A DNA stretch of 61,999 nt from Photobacterium sp. SKA34 (GCF_000153325.1 NZ_CH724141.1:1438384-1500382); one strand, 5' to 3'; shown: positions 28,788 to 37,874, counted from the stretch's first letter. Made by a program: numbers and translations. The notes: a model not told the origin generated them from the letters alone.

Positions 28788-29363
28788 AGTAATACTCTAA
28801 AGGTGTAAATCGAAAAAAGGAATCTAAGTAAGACAACTATGAATAGCAGAATTCATAATTTCAATGATTAGATTTTAAATAGATATAAATTAAAAGTGTT
28901 ATTTAACTGTCAAGTTATTTTAGAACAATAAAAAGGAAATACTTATTAAGCAGTAAAGTAAACATTGGTATTTTTCTACAGGAGCAATATGAATAAATAA
29001 GCGTTACCCTTCTTATCAAGTGATTATATTTTACGTAGTTCTATATTTATTTTACGGGAGGGTTTATGCCTTCCAAGTTAATGAGTGAATATTTTCTGGG
29101 GAAGCCACCTTAACATTTTAAAATTGAAACTAACTTAAAATAACCTTTAAACCATTCCTTCCTTCTTTATTTATTAAAATTAATAGATTAAATAACTAAT
29201 ATTTTAATCCTAATCAGAATAATGTTTCTATTTATTTATCTGTTAGATTTGGGTTTTGGAATTTATGTGTTTTTTGGCTTATTCGATTGAAATTAAACAT
29301 TTTAGCAATATATTATAACGATAATTAACGACTTATTAACACGGATAGGAATGAGGATGTTTA
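28788..29363. other. Divergent intergenic region between exporter operon and dioxygenase gene
   Basis: This 576-bp AT-rich region holds the promoters of two divergent operons. It contains two short plus-strand reading frames with Shine-Dalgarno-like sequences: 28989-29000 (MNK stop, after AGGAGCAAT) and 29066-29113 (15 codons, after GGGAGGG). No palindromic operator is obvious. Confidence 0.55.
29066..29113 (+). CDS. Possible 15-aa peptide ORF with strong ribosome site
   Basis: GGGAGGG lies 3-4 nt upstream of an ATG encoding MPSKLMSEYFLGKPP and TAA. The frame is between an exporter operon and two modifying-enzyme-like genes. It could be a leader peptide, a peptide precursor, or chance. There is no independent support beyond the ribosome site and location. 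Confidence 0.2.
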   Translation: MPSKLMSEYFLGKPP

Positions 29364-30002
29364 ATGAAAATAGAAAATAAATTCTTAATCGAAGCTTTCC
29401 AAGTACCGTCAAAGGTAGCAGCGGGAGTTGCCCCATTCTTTGACCAACTACCCCCTGATAAGTACATCAACAGCGATCACCGATTTCGTGCTTACGCGCG
29501 TTTTCAGTCTGAAAATGGAAACATCATTAAACTTCCTCATTCAAAATTTAAACAGTCATCTCAAGTTAATCGGGTACTCGGTGACGTTGAACGTGACTTT
29601 TCTGATATGTCACAAGACATGGTAAATACCGTTGAATTCCAGCATCTTCTGAAATCATTTATGGAAAGTACTGGAGCTATAGATGATCACTCAATTGTGG
29701 ATGTTCATCAAATTCGTGTTACTTGCGACCATGATGCTGCAAGTACACCTGCGCCAGAAGGAATACATCAAGATGGCTTCCGGTATGTTGGTATTTTCTG
29801 TGTTCAAAGAAAAAATATCTCAGGTGGATATACGCAAATCTTTGCTTCTCCAGTAGAGCAGCATCCACATATGAATACAGTGCTTGAAGAAAATCAATTC
29901 GTAATACTCAATGACGAACGCTTTTATCATTACATATCTGAAACATTATCCAATATTGAAGGGCAGAAAGGAGTAAGAGATGTCTTCGTCTTTACCGCTT
30001 AG
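29364..30002 (+). CDS. 2-oxoglutarate/Fe(II) dioxygenase (2OG-Fe_Oxy_2, free amino acid hydroxylase type)
   Basis: The 212-aa protein matches the PF10014-type pattern: VDVHQIRV, EGIHQDGFRYVGIFCVQR, SGGYTQIF, FVILNDERFYHY and RDVFVFTA. Iron ligands are expected at H135 and D137 (HQD) and H189, with R205 binding 2-oxoglutarate. Characterised members hydroxylate free amino acids such as isoleucine. GAGGATG precedes the ATG. The PLP enzyme gene overlaps its 3' end by 23 bp, so they are translationally coupled. Confidence 0.85.
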   Translation: MKIENKFLIEAFQVPSKVAAGVAPFFDQLPPDKYINSDHRFRAYARFQSENGNIIKLPHSKFKQSSQVNRVLGDVERDFSDMSQDMVNTVEFQHLLKSFMESTGAIDDHSIVDVHQIRVTCDHDAASTPAPEGIHQDGFRYVGIFCVQRKNISGGYTQIFASPVEQHPHMNTVLEENQFVILNDERFYHYISETLSNIEGQKGVRDVFVFTA

Positions 30003-31218
30003 TCAACATGTAGATCAGTTACGTAAACAATTTCCAGCGTTAAATTGTCAGGTTGATGGTCGTCAAGCTATCTATTTTGATGGTCCCGGAGGCGCACAGC
30101 AACCGCTTAGTGTGATAGAGAGTTATGGTAATTATCTTAAGCAAGGTAATACTAACCTTGGTGGTCATTTTTCTGTCAGTCGTAAAGCGGTAGAGCTTGT
30201 TGATACTTGTCGTGAGAAAGCGGCAGCACTTTTTGGTGCAGCAAAAAAAGAAGAAATTATATTTGGGGCCAACATGACCTCGATGACTTTCCATTTTAGC
30301 CGTGCGATAAGTAACGATTGGAAAGAGGGCGATGAGATCATACTGAGCACTGCAGATCATGGTTCAAATCGCTCATCATGGGCTATGGCAGCTCAAGATA
30401 AAGGGGTAAAAGTTCATTATATTCCTATCTTGGATAACACTTGCCAACTTGACCTTGAAGCGTTTGAGCACCTACTTAATGATAAAACCCGACTTGTTGC
30501 TGTGACTGCAGCGAGTAATCTATCGGGTACGTTAGTCGATATTGAAAAAATAACACGACTTGGTAAAGCCAATGGCAGCGTCGTTTATATTGATGCAGTG
30601 CATCTTTTGCCTCATAAAATCATTAACGTTACTTCTTTAGGCGCTGACTTTGTTGCAGGTTCTGCGTACAAGTTCTTCGGTCCTCACCTTGGTGTCTTGT
30701 ACGGCCGCCAACAGGCATTAGAATATTACTCTCCTTATAAGGTAGAGCCAGCCCCTTCATACTCACCGAATTGCTGGGAAACAGGAACGCTAAATTTTGA
30801 GGCGTTATCGGCATTCTCGTCGACAATTGACTATTTAGCGTCTCTAGGAAGTGGAACTGGTTTACGAGAACAATTAGAGAGTGGTTATGAGAATATTAGT
30901 AATTACGAGAGTTTTCTTGCGAGCAAGTTCCTGACGCGCTTGAAAGATTACCCTTCAATTGAATTGTTCGGCGAGCCTAGTATTGATAATAGAACAGCAA
31001 CGTTTGCATTGCGCTTTGGTGAATTGAACCCAGCAGAGGTAGCTGCTCATTTAGGAGAGCAGGAGATTTACACCTGGAGTGGTCATCTTTACGCAGATAT
31101 GTTGACAGATGCACTTAAAATAACAGAAAAGGGTGGGATCTTACGTGTCGGATTAATGCACTATAACACTGAAGAGGAAATCGAACGTTTTTTCATTGCC
31201 CTTGAGCAGATACTTTAA
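29980..31218 (+). CDS. Class V aminotransferase / cysteine desulfurase-like PLP enzyme
   Basis: The 412-aa protein starts at ATG 29980 after AAAGGAG, within the dioxygenase gene. It has the fold type I pattern: YFDGPGGAQQP, HFSVSRKAVELVDTCREKAA, FGANMTSMTFHFSRA, STADHGSNRSSW, VVYIDAVHLLPHK and SAYKFFGPHLGVLYG, whose Lys binds PLP. It resembles the VC1184-like subfamily annotated as cysteine desulfurase-like; no SufE or Fe-S genes are nearby, so desulfurase activity is doubtful. Acting on the amino acid hydroxylated by its partner is a reasonable guess. Confidence 0.85.
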   Translation: MSSSLPLSQHVDQLRKQFPALNCQVDGRQAIYFDGPGGAQQPLSVIESYGNYLKQGNTNLGGHFSVSRKAVELVDTCREKAAALFGAAKKEEIIFGANMTSMTFHFSRAISNDWKEGDEIILSTADHGSNRSSWAMAAQDKGVKVHYIPILDNTCQLDLEAFEHLLNDKTRLVAVTAASNLSGTLVDIEKITRLGKANGSVVYIDAVHLLPHKIINVTSLGADFVAGSAYKFFGPHLGVLYGRQQALEYYSPYKVEPAPSYSPNCWETGTLNFEALSAFSSTIDYLASLGSGTGLREQLESGYENISNYESFLASKFLTRLKDYPSIELFGEPSIDNRTATFALRFGELNPAEVAAHLGEQEIYTWSGHLYADMLTDALKITEKGGILRVGLMHYNTEEEIERFFIALEQIL

Positions 31219-31324
31219 CGGTTGAGTAATTTTTAATAAGAGGCCTTACTTTTAAATTGGTAATGTCTTCGCGCTGTTCATACTTGATTTGGCTACGATT
31301 CAATTTTCCGTAAACCAAATACGT

Positions 31325-31360
31325 AAAAATGGGGGTGATGAAACACTCCCATTTTTAATG
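31325..31360 (+). terminator. Intrinsic terminator after the dioxygenase/PLP operon
   Basis: AAAAATGGG and CCCATTTTT form the base, extended by GTG/CAC, with TTTTT on the 3' side. Confidence 0.8.
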
Positions 31361-31631
31361 TGTCACAGCCTTATTGACGCCATGTGTCACTATTTAAGTT
31401 CTTCATTGTTTTTACTCGTTATCAATCATGCGTAACGCTTATTTTTGCTAGCTGAGCAGATAATCTCATCTTAAAACGCAGTCATATAAAATCTACAGCT
31501 TGAAATGCTGTGCTTTCGAGTCTTTAAAGTGGCGCTAAAGACCACGGCTTGAAATGCACTCTTAATGCTAAGTGGCTACCCTACAATTGCCATGAAAGCA
31601 GAAACTTAACGTGAAAAGGTCCTGAGAAAAA
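31357..31631. other. Intergenic region before the GAPDH gene
   Basis: No gene is visible. The 10-mer CTTGAAATGC occurs twice (about 31500 and 31550) around a small hairpin GTCTTTA/TAAAGAC. This probably holds the GAPDH promoter. Confidence 0.4.
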
Positions 31632-33067
31632 ATGAGCCCTGAAAGCACTTCCTAGAATGGCAAACTAGTCAAACTTATGCCGAATCCGTTGCTCCAGTTT
31701 TAGGTCAGCTGTACCGTCAAAAAGGTGTTGAAGTTATACTCTTTGGCAAAACCTTAGTTAATGCGACAACAATCGATATTATCAAAGCTCACCGTGTTGC
31801 AAAGCGATATACTGGTTGTTCACTCACAGTTGAACAAACTCAACCAATTATTCATCATCTTATTAATATGGATTTATCACCTTGTCGTATTGATGTCGGG
31901 CGCCTCGCACATACATTTTGGGATTGTAATGAAGATACACATGGGCTGGATGATTTCTTGCAAACAGCACTGAAAGGTTCACTTGAAGATGATCCAATGA
32001 CAGAACCTTGTGATGTGGTTTTGTATGGTTTTGGTCGTATAGGTCGTTTATTAACTCGATTATTAGTTGAAAAGAGTGGTCCCGGATATCCATTAAGATT
32101 ACGTGCTATTGTGGTACGAGGTGGAAAAGAGGGTGACTTAGAAAAACGCGCAAGTTTACTACGCCGAGACTCTGTGCATGGCCAGTTTAATGGCAGTATT
32201 GTTATCGATCATGAACGTAAAGCCATCATTGTGAACGGTAATTACATTCAAGTGATCTATACCAATAAACCGCAAGATGTAGATTATTCCACTTTCGGTA
32301 TTAAGGACGCCTTAGTTGTTGATAATACTGGTGTGTGGCGAGATACGGAAGGGCTTAGCCAACATCTTACCTGTAAAGGTACTAAAAAGGTGCTGTTGAC
32401 TGCGCCAGGGAAAGGAGAAATAAAGAACGTTGTATTTGGTGTTAATGAAGACGTTATTGACCGTGAAGATACGATAATTTCTGCTGCAAGTTGTACAACT
32501 AATGCGATTACTCCTGTATTAAAGGCAGTACATGATAAGTTTGGTGTATTGTTTGGTCATATTGAAACAGTACATTCATTTACTAATGACCAAAATCTTA
32601 TAGATAATTTCCATATCGGAGATCGTCGTGGCCGTGCAGCTTCATTGAACATGGTACTGACATCAACAGGTGCTGCTAAAGCAGTGTCAAAAGCCATGCC
32701 TGAAATGGCAGGGAAACTAACAGGTAACGCGATTCGTGTGCCAACTCCAAATGTATCAATGGCTGTAATGAATCTTCAATTAGAGCAGTGTACCGATAAA
32801 GAAGCGTTGAACGCTTATTTACGAGAAATAGCGCTCTCTTCAACGTTGTCTGCACAAATTGATTTTACTGACTCGACAGAAGTGGTCTCGACAGATTTAG
32901 TTGGCTCGCGTTATCCGGGAGTGGTTGATGGTGTTGCGACCATCGCACAAGAGAATCGTGCAATTCTGTATGTTTGGTATGACAATGAGTTTGGTTATAG
33001 CTGCCAGGTTGTTCATTGCATGGAGCAGATGATGGGAGTGCGTTATAAAACGTATCCTTACGTTTAA
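31632..33067 (+). pseudogene. Long-form glyceraldehyde-3-phosphate dehydrogenase, frameshifted at codon 5 (or base-call error)
   Basis: The natural start is ATG 31632 (MSPE) after AAAAGG, but the frame hits a stop at codon 8. Shifting by one base at GAAAG (31641-31645) yields KHFLEWQTSQTYAESVAPVL and stays open to 33067, giving about 478 aa as in the long Vibrionaceae GAPDH. The rest is intact: NAD loop YGFGRIGRLLTR, catalytic Cys in SAASCTTNAITP, TGAAKAVSKAMPEMAGKLTG and WYDNEFGYS. A 399-aa product could start at ATG 31868 and keeps both domains. The missing base is an A in a short A run. Confidence 0.85.
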
Positions 33068-33155
33068 TGAATAGTTTTCTTAAACCGCTCTTAAAATAAT
33101 AAAGATACCAGTGGAAATATAATGGTTTCACTTGCCTCTTTTTGTGAAGAGGATT

Positions 33156-33194
33156 GCCACTTAGTACTATTCCCCATAGTGCTGAGTGGCTTTT
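33156..33194 (+). terminator. Strong intrinsic terminator after GAPDH gene
   Basis: A 15-bp stem with two G-U pairs (GCCACTTAGTACTAT against ATAGTGCTGAGTGGC, loop TCCCC) ends in TTTT. A second small hairpin (CCTCTT/AAGAGG) precedes it at 33135-33152. Confidence 0.85.
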
Positions 33195-33299
33195 ATCTGC
33201 AAGACAATGACTAAAGAAAACAGACAAACAACGCTTTATTGATAAAATCAGGATGAATAAAGCGCTGCGAATCTTACATAGAGAATTGCATACGATGAT

Positions 33300-33548
33300 T
33301 TATAACCCCATGTATGCCATTAGTTCACTCTTGATACGATTATATTCTCGATTCGTTACTTTTTGTGATTGATAGTCGATAGATTTTACGAACTCATCTT
33401 CAGCGACTTCAATTTCGAGAAAGGGGAACTCATTACTATTGGCCATTAGGTACAAAGCACGATTTCCATCGATTTTATAGTCAAGATCAAAAGCAACAAT
33501 CGTTTCCATATTGATATAGAGATTATTTACTTTAAGTGCTTTTTTCAT
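33300..33548 (-). CDS. Hypothetical protein, 82 aa
   Basis: GGGGTGAGGTAAA precedes the ATG, a good ribosome site. The product begins MKKALKVNNLYINMETIVAFD and looks like a small mixed alpha/beta soluble protein with acidic centre (LEIEVAEDEFVKSIDY) and a basic helical end (NREYNRIKSELMAYMGL). No family recognised; no neighbours in the same direction. Confidence 0.6.
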   Translation of the reverse strand: MKKALKVNNLYINMETIVAFDLDYKIDGNRALYLMANSNEFPFLEIEVAEDEFVKSIDYQSQKVTNREYNRIKSELMAYMGL

Positions 33549-33976
33549 TTTACCTCACCCCTTTAAAATCAATATATAAGCATTTGAACAAGCATATTCT
33601 CGATTATTTCCTCTGTCTTTATTGAGTTATACAAACATACCTTTTGTTATTGCATAATCGTCTATACGTAAATGATAAGGGAAATTTTCTTACATGAAGA
33701 TGTATCGAGATTCGCCTTTATTTGAATTCGAAAAGAACTGGCGATGGGGGCTGGGGCAAGGGGGGGCTTAGTATATCATCACCAAGCTCGAATTAATGCT
33801 CAATAAACCTCTTATGCAGCGTTTAAAAAACAATTAAGCTCGTAGTCTTAAAGTAGCATTAATTTGTTGATTGGTTTAATCGCTTTGGCTGGATAGCCTA
33901 TTTCTGAAAGGGCATTTTTAAAGGTTGATATGATCGTTATGACGTCCTGCTTATTAGGTCTTTATTGTAAATTATT
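33549..33976. other. Intergenic region with a G-rich tract and gene remnant
   Basis: A G-rich run (33746-33766) stands out. A 26-codon plus-strand frame (33694-33771) ends inside it. On the minus strand at about 33855-33945 there is an open stretch in the same frame as the DJ-1 gene (TIISTFKNALSEIGYPAKAI) ending in a stop, probably the tail of a lost gene. No complete gene seen. Confidence 0.4.
33746..33766 (+). repeat. G-rich tract (G5-N2-G4-N3-G7), possible G-quadruplex or slippage site
   Basis: Three runs of five, four and seven G within 21 bp are exceptional in this AT-rich sequence; the G7 run can split into two G3 runs, giving the four needed for a quadruplex. Confidence 0.6.
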
Positions 33977-34555
33977 TTAAGGATATTGTTGCCAATGGTA
34001 TTCCATTTGATGTGCCACTTGTTCTGCAAGCACTAAGCTTTGTAATTTTGAGACGAGGTATAAGCTCATATCTATCCCTGCTGATATACCTCCGGATGTT
34101 ATATATTTACCATCACAAACCCATCTCTTATTATCTATGACATTTAGAGCAGGAAAGGTTTCGATTAACATTGGTATGTCTTCCCAATGGGTCGTAACAA
34201 ATAACTGGGTAAACAACTGGACTTTCGCGAGTAAAAAAACGCCAGTACATACAGAAACAACGTGTGTTGATGTTTTATCAATATGCTTTATCCATGCTAA
34301 TACTTCAGCTTTATTCATTTCTTCCGTGTGAATACCACCAACAACAATGAGAATATCTATATGCGGGTGATCGTTAAAGCTGTAATGAGGTAGTACTTGA
34401 AAGCCACCTCGTGCAGTCACTGGATCAGGTGTTTCAGCAATGAAAAATATATCCCAATCTTTTGCACGTAAGCGTTTAGCGGTACTAAAGACTTCAAAAG
34501 GTCCAGAAAAGTCGAGAACTTCTGCATTCTCGTAAATATAAATACCTATATTCAT
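33977..34555 (-). CDS. DJ-1/PfpI family protein
   Basis: ATG 34555 follows GGAGCAAAA and is preferred to 34570. The 192-aa product has the class I glutamine amidotransferase-like fold of DJ-1/PfpI: MNIGIYIYENAEVLDFSGPF, IDILIVVGGIHTEEM and VSVCTGVFLLAKVQL, where Cys in the nucleophile elbow (VCTG) is the expected active residue. Relatives include isonitrile hydratases and the ligand part of FtrA/GlxA-type AraC regulators; here the DNA-binding part is absent. Substrate unknown. Confidence 0.85.
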   Translation of the reverse strand: MNIGIYIYENAEVLDFSGPFEVFSTAKRLRAKDWDIFFIAETPDPVTARGGFQVLPHYSFNDHPHIDILIVVGGIHTEEMNKAEVLAWIKHIDKTSTHVVSVCTGVFLLAKVQLFTQLFVTTHWEDIPMLIETFPALNVIDNKRWVCDGKYITSGGISAGIDMSLYLVSKLQSLVLAEQVAHQMEYHWQQYP

Positions 34556-34814
34556 TTTTGCTCCGTGCATGAACGAGATTAGAGTGGAAAGGAATAGATA
34601 TAACGTTTAGTGGGTGGGGCTATCATATCGTGCAACATTACTGGAGGTAAGAGAGAAGATTGTGATGAGTAATACATTTTTAAATTGTTTTAATAAAGCA
34701 ATGAAAAACTCTATTATTAAGTGGTTATTTGAATCAAATTAGAATAATTAGTGAAGTGTTAGCATAATTGTAATAATTACTTTTAACACTTCATACGTGG
34801 TGCTAAATCAGTGT

Positions 34815-35132
34815 TTAGTTAGTGACTTGACCAATAAAAATAAATACAGCAATAACCGTTGGAATATAAGTATATTTGAGAATTTGTTTTAATTTAAAGC
34901 TTGTTAAACGAGGCGTAAAGATACTAAATAAAATGCTTACGTTACATAGAATAAAAAGACCGTATGTTTTTATGGTAACGTCGTGAACTTTTAATAACTT
35001 AATTTGTGCGAGAATTAATACCACATTAAGAACGATGCTAAAAATGCGTGCAATATTAAATTGTGCAGGTTGCATATCATTCTTTGTATTATCTTGCTCA
35101 GTTTGAGCAACAGTGTTTGCTGGTTGGTTCAT
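34815..35132 (-). CDS. Hypothetical membrane protein, 105 aa
   Basis: ATG 35132 follows AGGAATG; a longer frame to 35189 lacks a site. A hydrophilic Gln/Asn-rich N-terminus (MNQPANTVAQTEQDNTKND) is followed by three hydrophobic helices (FSIVLNVVLILAQIKLL, TYGLFILCNVSILFSIF, YTYIPTVIAVFIFIGQV). No family recognised. Confidence 0.6.
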   Translation of the reverse strand: MNQPANTVAQTEQDNTKNDMQPAQFNIARIFSIVLNVVLILAQIKLLKVHDVTIKTYGLFILCNVSILFSIFTPRLTSFKLKQILKYTYIPTVIAVFIFIGQVTN

Positions 35133-35677
35133 GAATGTACATTCCTGAATGATGACGTATAAAAGGTTAAAAAAAACCAACAATGGCATGATAATGAGCC
35201 ATAATTTTTCGATATTTTAACTAAAGAGAAATTTTGTGATACCCCTAATTATGGCTAAAATTGTAATATCAGGTTGGATAATTAATAGCTATTGTATTGG
35301 CTATTCAGATTAATGTTTAAGTTGTTCTTTTGCTGTGCTTTTTCGATTTATCATGACGTATTTTAAAATGTTGCATAAAATTTAAAGCAGAAGGAGTTTG
35401 TGGTCTTTCAATATGGTTGTCTTTAATAAACGTATTATAACCCTATTTTGTTATCAATTTAGGATAAGTTAGCCCTTTTTAGATTTTCAATCAGTTTGCA
35501 TAGATGTTATCGGCTCTAGTTAAGAAAGATTAGGTTTACAAAAATTTGCCTACGATAGAAATTAAAAAATGATTACCCGTTATTTTAAATGAATATTAAA
35601 TAACGGGTATAAGGTATTTGACATCTTTATTTAGTGAATTAAATCAATAAAAATACTTAATCACTCATATTGTAATG
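35133..35677. other. Intergenic region, AT-rich
   Basis: Apart from the terminator at 35574-35609, I see no gene in this 545-bp stretch. It contains the promoter of the membrane protein gene to its left. Confidence 0.45.
35574..35609 (-). terminator. Intrinsic terminator after fumC
   Basis: TACCCGTTATTT/AAATAACGGGTA is a perfect 12-bp stem. On the minus strand ATCATTTTTT follows. It is about 70 bp downstream of the fumC stop. Confidence 0.6.
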
Positions 35678-37060
35678 CTATTTAGCAATACCACCTTGGG
35701 TTAATTTTGCAGGGTCGAGTAATTTTTGCAGCTCTTTACGGCTAAGATCTGTTTCTTCTTCTGCAACATCAATAATTGCGCGTTGCTCTTTGTAAGCTTT
35801 TTTAGCAATCTCAGCTGCTTTCAAATAACCAATAACTGGATTGAGTGCCGTAACCAGAATAGGGTTTTTCGCGAGTGCTGCTTGTAAGTTATCTTCACGA
35901 ACGTTGAAGCTTAATATTGCTTTTTTAGCGAGTTGAACAGAGGTGTTTGTTAGTAGCTCAATACTCTGACTAATATTTAAAGCAATGACCGGAAGCATTA
36001 CATTTAGTTGAAAATTTCCAGACTGACCAGCAATAGTGATCGTCGTATCGTTGCCAATCACTTGTGCTGCAACCATGGTTGCAGATTCAGGAATAACAGG
36101 GTTAACTTTGCCAGGCATGATAGATGAACCTGGTTGTAAAGCTTGGAGTTCTATTTCTCCTAGCCCTGCAAGTGGGCCAGAATTCATCCACCGTAGATCG
36201 TTTGCGATCTTCATTATTGCGACAGCGGCTGTTTTTAGCTGTCCTGAGAGGCTAACAATCGCATCTTGGCTCGACATGTTGTAAAAGAAATTGTCACTAG
36301 GTTTGAAAGATGATTTCGTTGCTGCGGAGAGATGTTTAGTAAATATACCAGAGAAGGCTGGTACTGCATTGATGCCTGTTCCTACCGCTGTACCGCCTTG
36401 TGCTAAGGCTTTTACTTGCGGCAGTGTTTTTTGTATTCCACTTGATGCTGCATCTATCTGATATTTCCAGCCGCGAAGCTCTTGTGCCAAAGTGATTGGC
36501 ATCGCATCCATTAAGTGTGTTCGACCTGTTTTAACTACATCTTCAAGTGTCTGTGCCTTTGACTCAATGGCTTGGCTCAAATACTGTAATGCTGGAATAA
36601 GCTCTTGTTCAGTAGCAAGCGATGCGCTAACGGCGATAGCGGTTGGAATAACATCATTACTACTTTGCCCCATATTGACATGGTCATTTGGGTTCACTGA
36701 TTTACCGAGTTTTTGTGATGCCAGTGTTGCAATGACTTCATTGGCATTCATGTTAGAGCTTGTTCCTGATCCCGTTTGGAATACATCTACTGGAAATTGC
36801 GTTAAATGCTGTCCGTCAATGATTTCTTGGCAGGCAGAGATAATCTCATCAGCGATGTCTGTTTCTAATAGGTCTAATTCGGCATTTGCCTGTGCAGCTG
36901 CTTGTTTGATGAATGCTAATGCTTTAATGAATGTAGCTGGCATTGTTAACGCACTGATTGGAAAGTTATCAACAGCTCGTTGGGTTTGCGCTTGATAGAG
37001 TGCTGCTTCAGGTACTTGTACATCACCCATACTGTCTGTTTCTATGCGGTATGTAGTCAT
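35678..37060 (-). CDS. fumC: Fumarate hydratase class II (iron-independent)
   Basis: The 460-aa protein has the fumarase/aspartase signatures: TGSGTSSNMNANEVIA, GRTHLMDAMPITLAQE and GSSIMPGKVNPVIPE, the last carrying the catalytic loop serine. Class II fumarase needs no Fe-S cluster, so it replaces class I enzymes when iron is scarce. The upstream gene is 11 bp away, and Fur-like boxes precede both, so iron starvation should induce the pair. Confidence 0.94.
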   Translation of the reverse strand: MTTYRIETDSMGDVQVPEAALYQAQTQRAVDNFPISALTMPATFIKALAFIKQAAAQANAELDLLETDIADEIISACQEIIDGQHLTQFPVDVFQTGSGTSSNMNANEVIATLASQKLGKSVNPNDHVNMGQSSNDVIPTAIAVSASLATEQELIPALQYLSQAIESKAQTLEDVVKTGRTHLMDAMPITLAQELRGWKYQIDAASSGIQKTLPQVKALAQGGTAVGTGINAVPAFSGIFTKHLSAATKSSFKPSDNFFYNMSSQDAIVSLSGQLKTAAVAIMKIANDLRWMNSGPLAGLGEIELQALQPGSSIMPGKVNPVIPESATMVAAQVIGNDTTITIAGQSGNFQLNVMLPVIALNISQSIELLTNTSVQLAKKAILSFNVREDNLQAALAKNPILVTALNPVIGYLKAAEIAKKAYKEQRAIIDVAEEETDLSRKELQKLLDPAKLTQGGIAK

Positions 37061-37071
37061 TAATCTTTCCT

Positions 37072-37455
37072 TTATAGATCATTGAGGTATTGGATTTCTT
37101 TAAGATCTTTTTGAAGTAATAAAAAGTATTTATGGCCTGTTCTTGATTGATTGTAATAATGTTTTAGCGCAATTAGAGGTTCATGAATTTGGTTCAAACA
37201 GACCCTACGAAGTATTGGGCACTTTGTTACATCATTAACGGTGTTCAAAAGATTGTAAAATAGACGACGAAGAAAAAGTTCTTCTAATAATGGATTCGCA
37301 AAATCAGATTCTTTTCTATACCAAGTAGCGAGGCTTAAACTTGATTGAATGTAATTAGCGACAAGATCATGTTCTAACCCATTCTCATATTGATGAATAA
37401 GAAAGAGATCTTCTGCTTTATAAAATGATTGGTATAAAAAAGTGGTTTCCGTCAT
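37072..37455 (-). CDS. FagA-like small protein upstream of fumC
   Basis: I place the start at ATG 37455 (MTETTFLYQSFYKAEDLF); upstream frames run into the Fur-like box. The 127-aa product is all-helical by appearance (LFLRRLFYNLLNTVNDV, LRRVCLNQIHEPLIALKHYY). In Pseudomonas a Fur-controlled gene, fagA, lies immediately before fumC (fagA-fumC-orfX-sodA); size and position match, but sequence similarity cannot be checked here. sodA is not present after fumC. Function of FagA is unknown. Confidence 0.65.
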   Translation of the reverse strand: MTETTFLYQSFYKAEDLFLIHQYENGLEHDLVANYIQSSLSLATWYRKESDFANPLLEELFLRRLFYNLLNTVNDVTKCPILRRVCLNQIHEPLIALKHYYNQSRTGHKYFLLLQKDLKEIQYLNDL

Positions 37456-37481
37456 TATCTGCATCTCGATACAAATCTTAT

Positions 37482-37496
37482 TGATAATTATTATCA
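37482..37496 (-). promoter_or_regulatory. Fur-like operator 1
   Basis: TGATAATTATTATCA is a perfect 7-1-7 inverted repeat that matches the Fur box (GATAATGATAATCATTATC) at 14 of 19 bases in its wider context. It lies about 30 bp upstream of the fagA-like start. Confidence 0.8.
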
Positions 37497-37535
37497 TTGA
37501 TTGTTTTGAAAATTATTTCAAGTTTTAATTGTTAC

Positions 37536-37550
37536 TGATAATTATTATCA
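37536..37550 (-). promoter_or_regulatory. Fur-like operator 2
   Basis: An identical copy of TGATAATTATTATCA, 54 bp from the first. Two identical perfect repeats make chance unlikely. It also lies 16 bp from the Zur palindrome of the divergent genes. Confidence 0.8.
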
Positions 37551-37565
37551 CTTGTATTGATCTTA

Positions 37566-37595
37566 CTTGTTGTTATGTTATAACATAACAACAAG
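37566..37595 (+). promoter_or_regulatory. Zur palindrome for the L31B-L36B genes
   Basis: A 30-bp perfect palindrome (arms CTTGTTGTTATGTTA and TAACATAACAACAAG). Its segment TGTTATGTTATAACA (37571-37585) differs at one base from the Zur-like site before DUF1007. It ends 19 bp before the rpmE2 start codon, suited to repression by zinc-Zur. Confidence 0.88.
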
Positions 37596-37614
37596 GCAGC
37601 AAGGGAGAGTAATA

Positions 37615-37872
37615 ATGAAAGAAGGTATACATCCAGAATATCGAACGGTGGCATTTCATGACACAGGTGCAGACAAGTACATAATGGTCGGCTCAACAAT
37701 ACAAACGTCAAGAACAGTTGAGTTAGATGGAGAAACATACCCATATGTCACATTGGATGTTTCTATGCATTCTCATCCGTTCTACACCGGTAAGCAGAAA
37801 ATGACGAAGCGGGATGGACGTGTTGCTCGATTTAATAAACAGTTTGCGATGACAGGATTAAAAGGGGAATAA
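37615..37872 (+). CDS. rpmE2: 50S ribosomal protein L31 type B (zinc-free)
   Basis: The 85-aa protein [20 protein letters not shown]... is L31 type B: it has the longer insertion ([20 protein letters not shown]) and [28 protein letters not shown], and no CxxC zinc motif. It replaces zinc-binding L31 when zinc is limiting, freeing metal. GGGAG precedes the ATG. L36B follows after 2 bp. Confidence 0.96.
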   Translation: MKEGIHPEYRTVAFHDTGADKYIMVGSTIQTSRTVELDGETYPYVTLDVSMHSHPFYTGKQKMTKRDGRVARFNKQFAMTGLKGE

Positions 37873-37874
37873 CG

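Noticed and set aside
28989..29000. MNK mini-ORF after AGGAG as a leader peptide
   Set aside because: Three codons are too few to judge and there is no attenuator hairpin after it.
23144..31218. Darobactin-like peptide gene cluster (exporter plus short peptide)
   Set aside because: There is no radical SAM enzyme and no peptide with the darobactin-type Trp/Lys core; only the exporter architecture is similar.
34665..34742. 25-codon ORF after GGAGG (MSNTFLNCFNKAMKNS...)
   Set aside because: The ribosome site is about 18 nt from the ATG, the composition is AT-driven, and nothing supports a gene.
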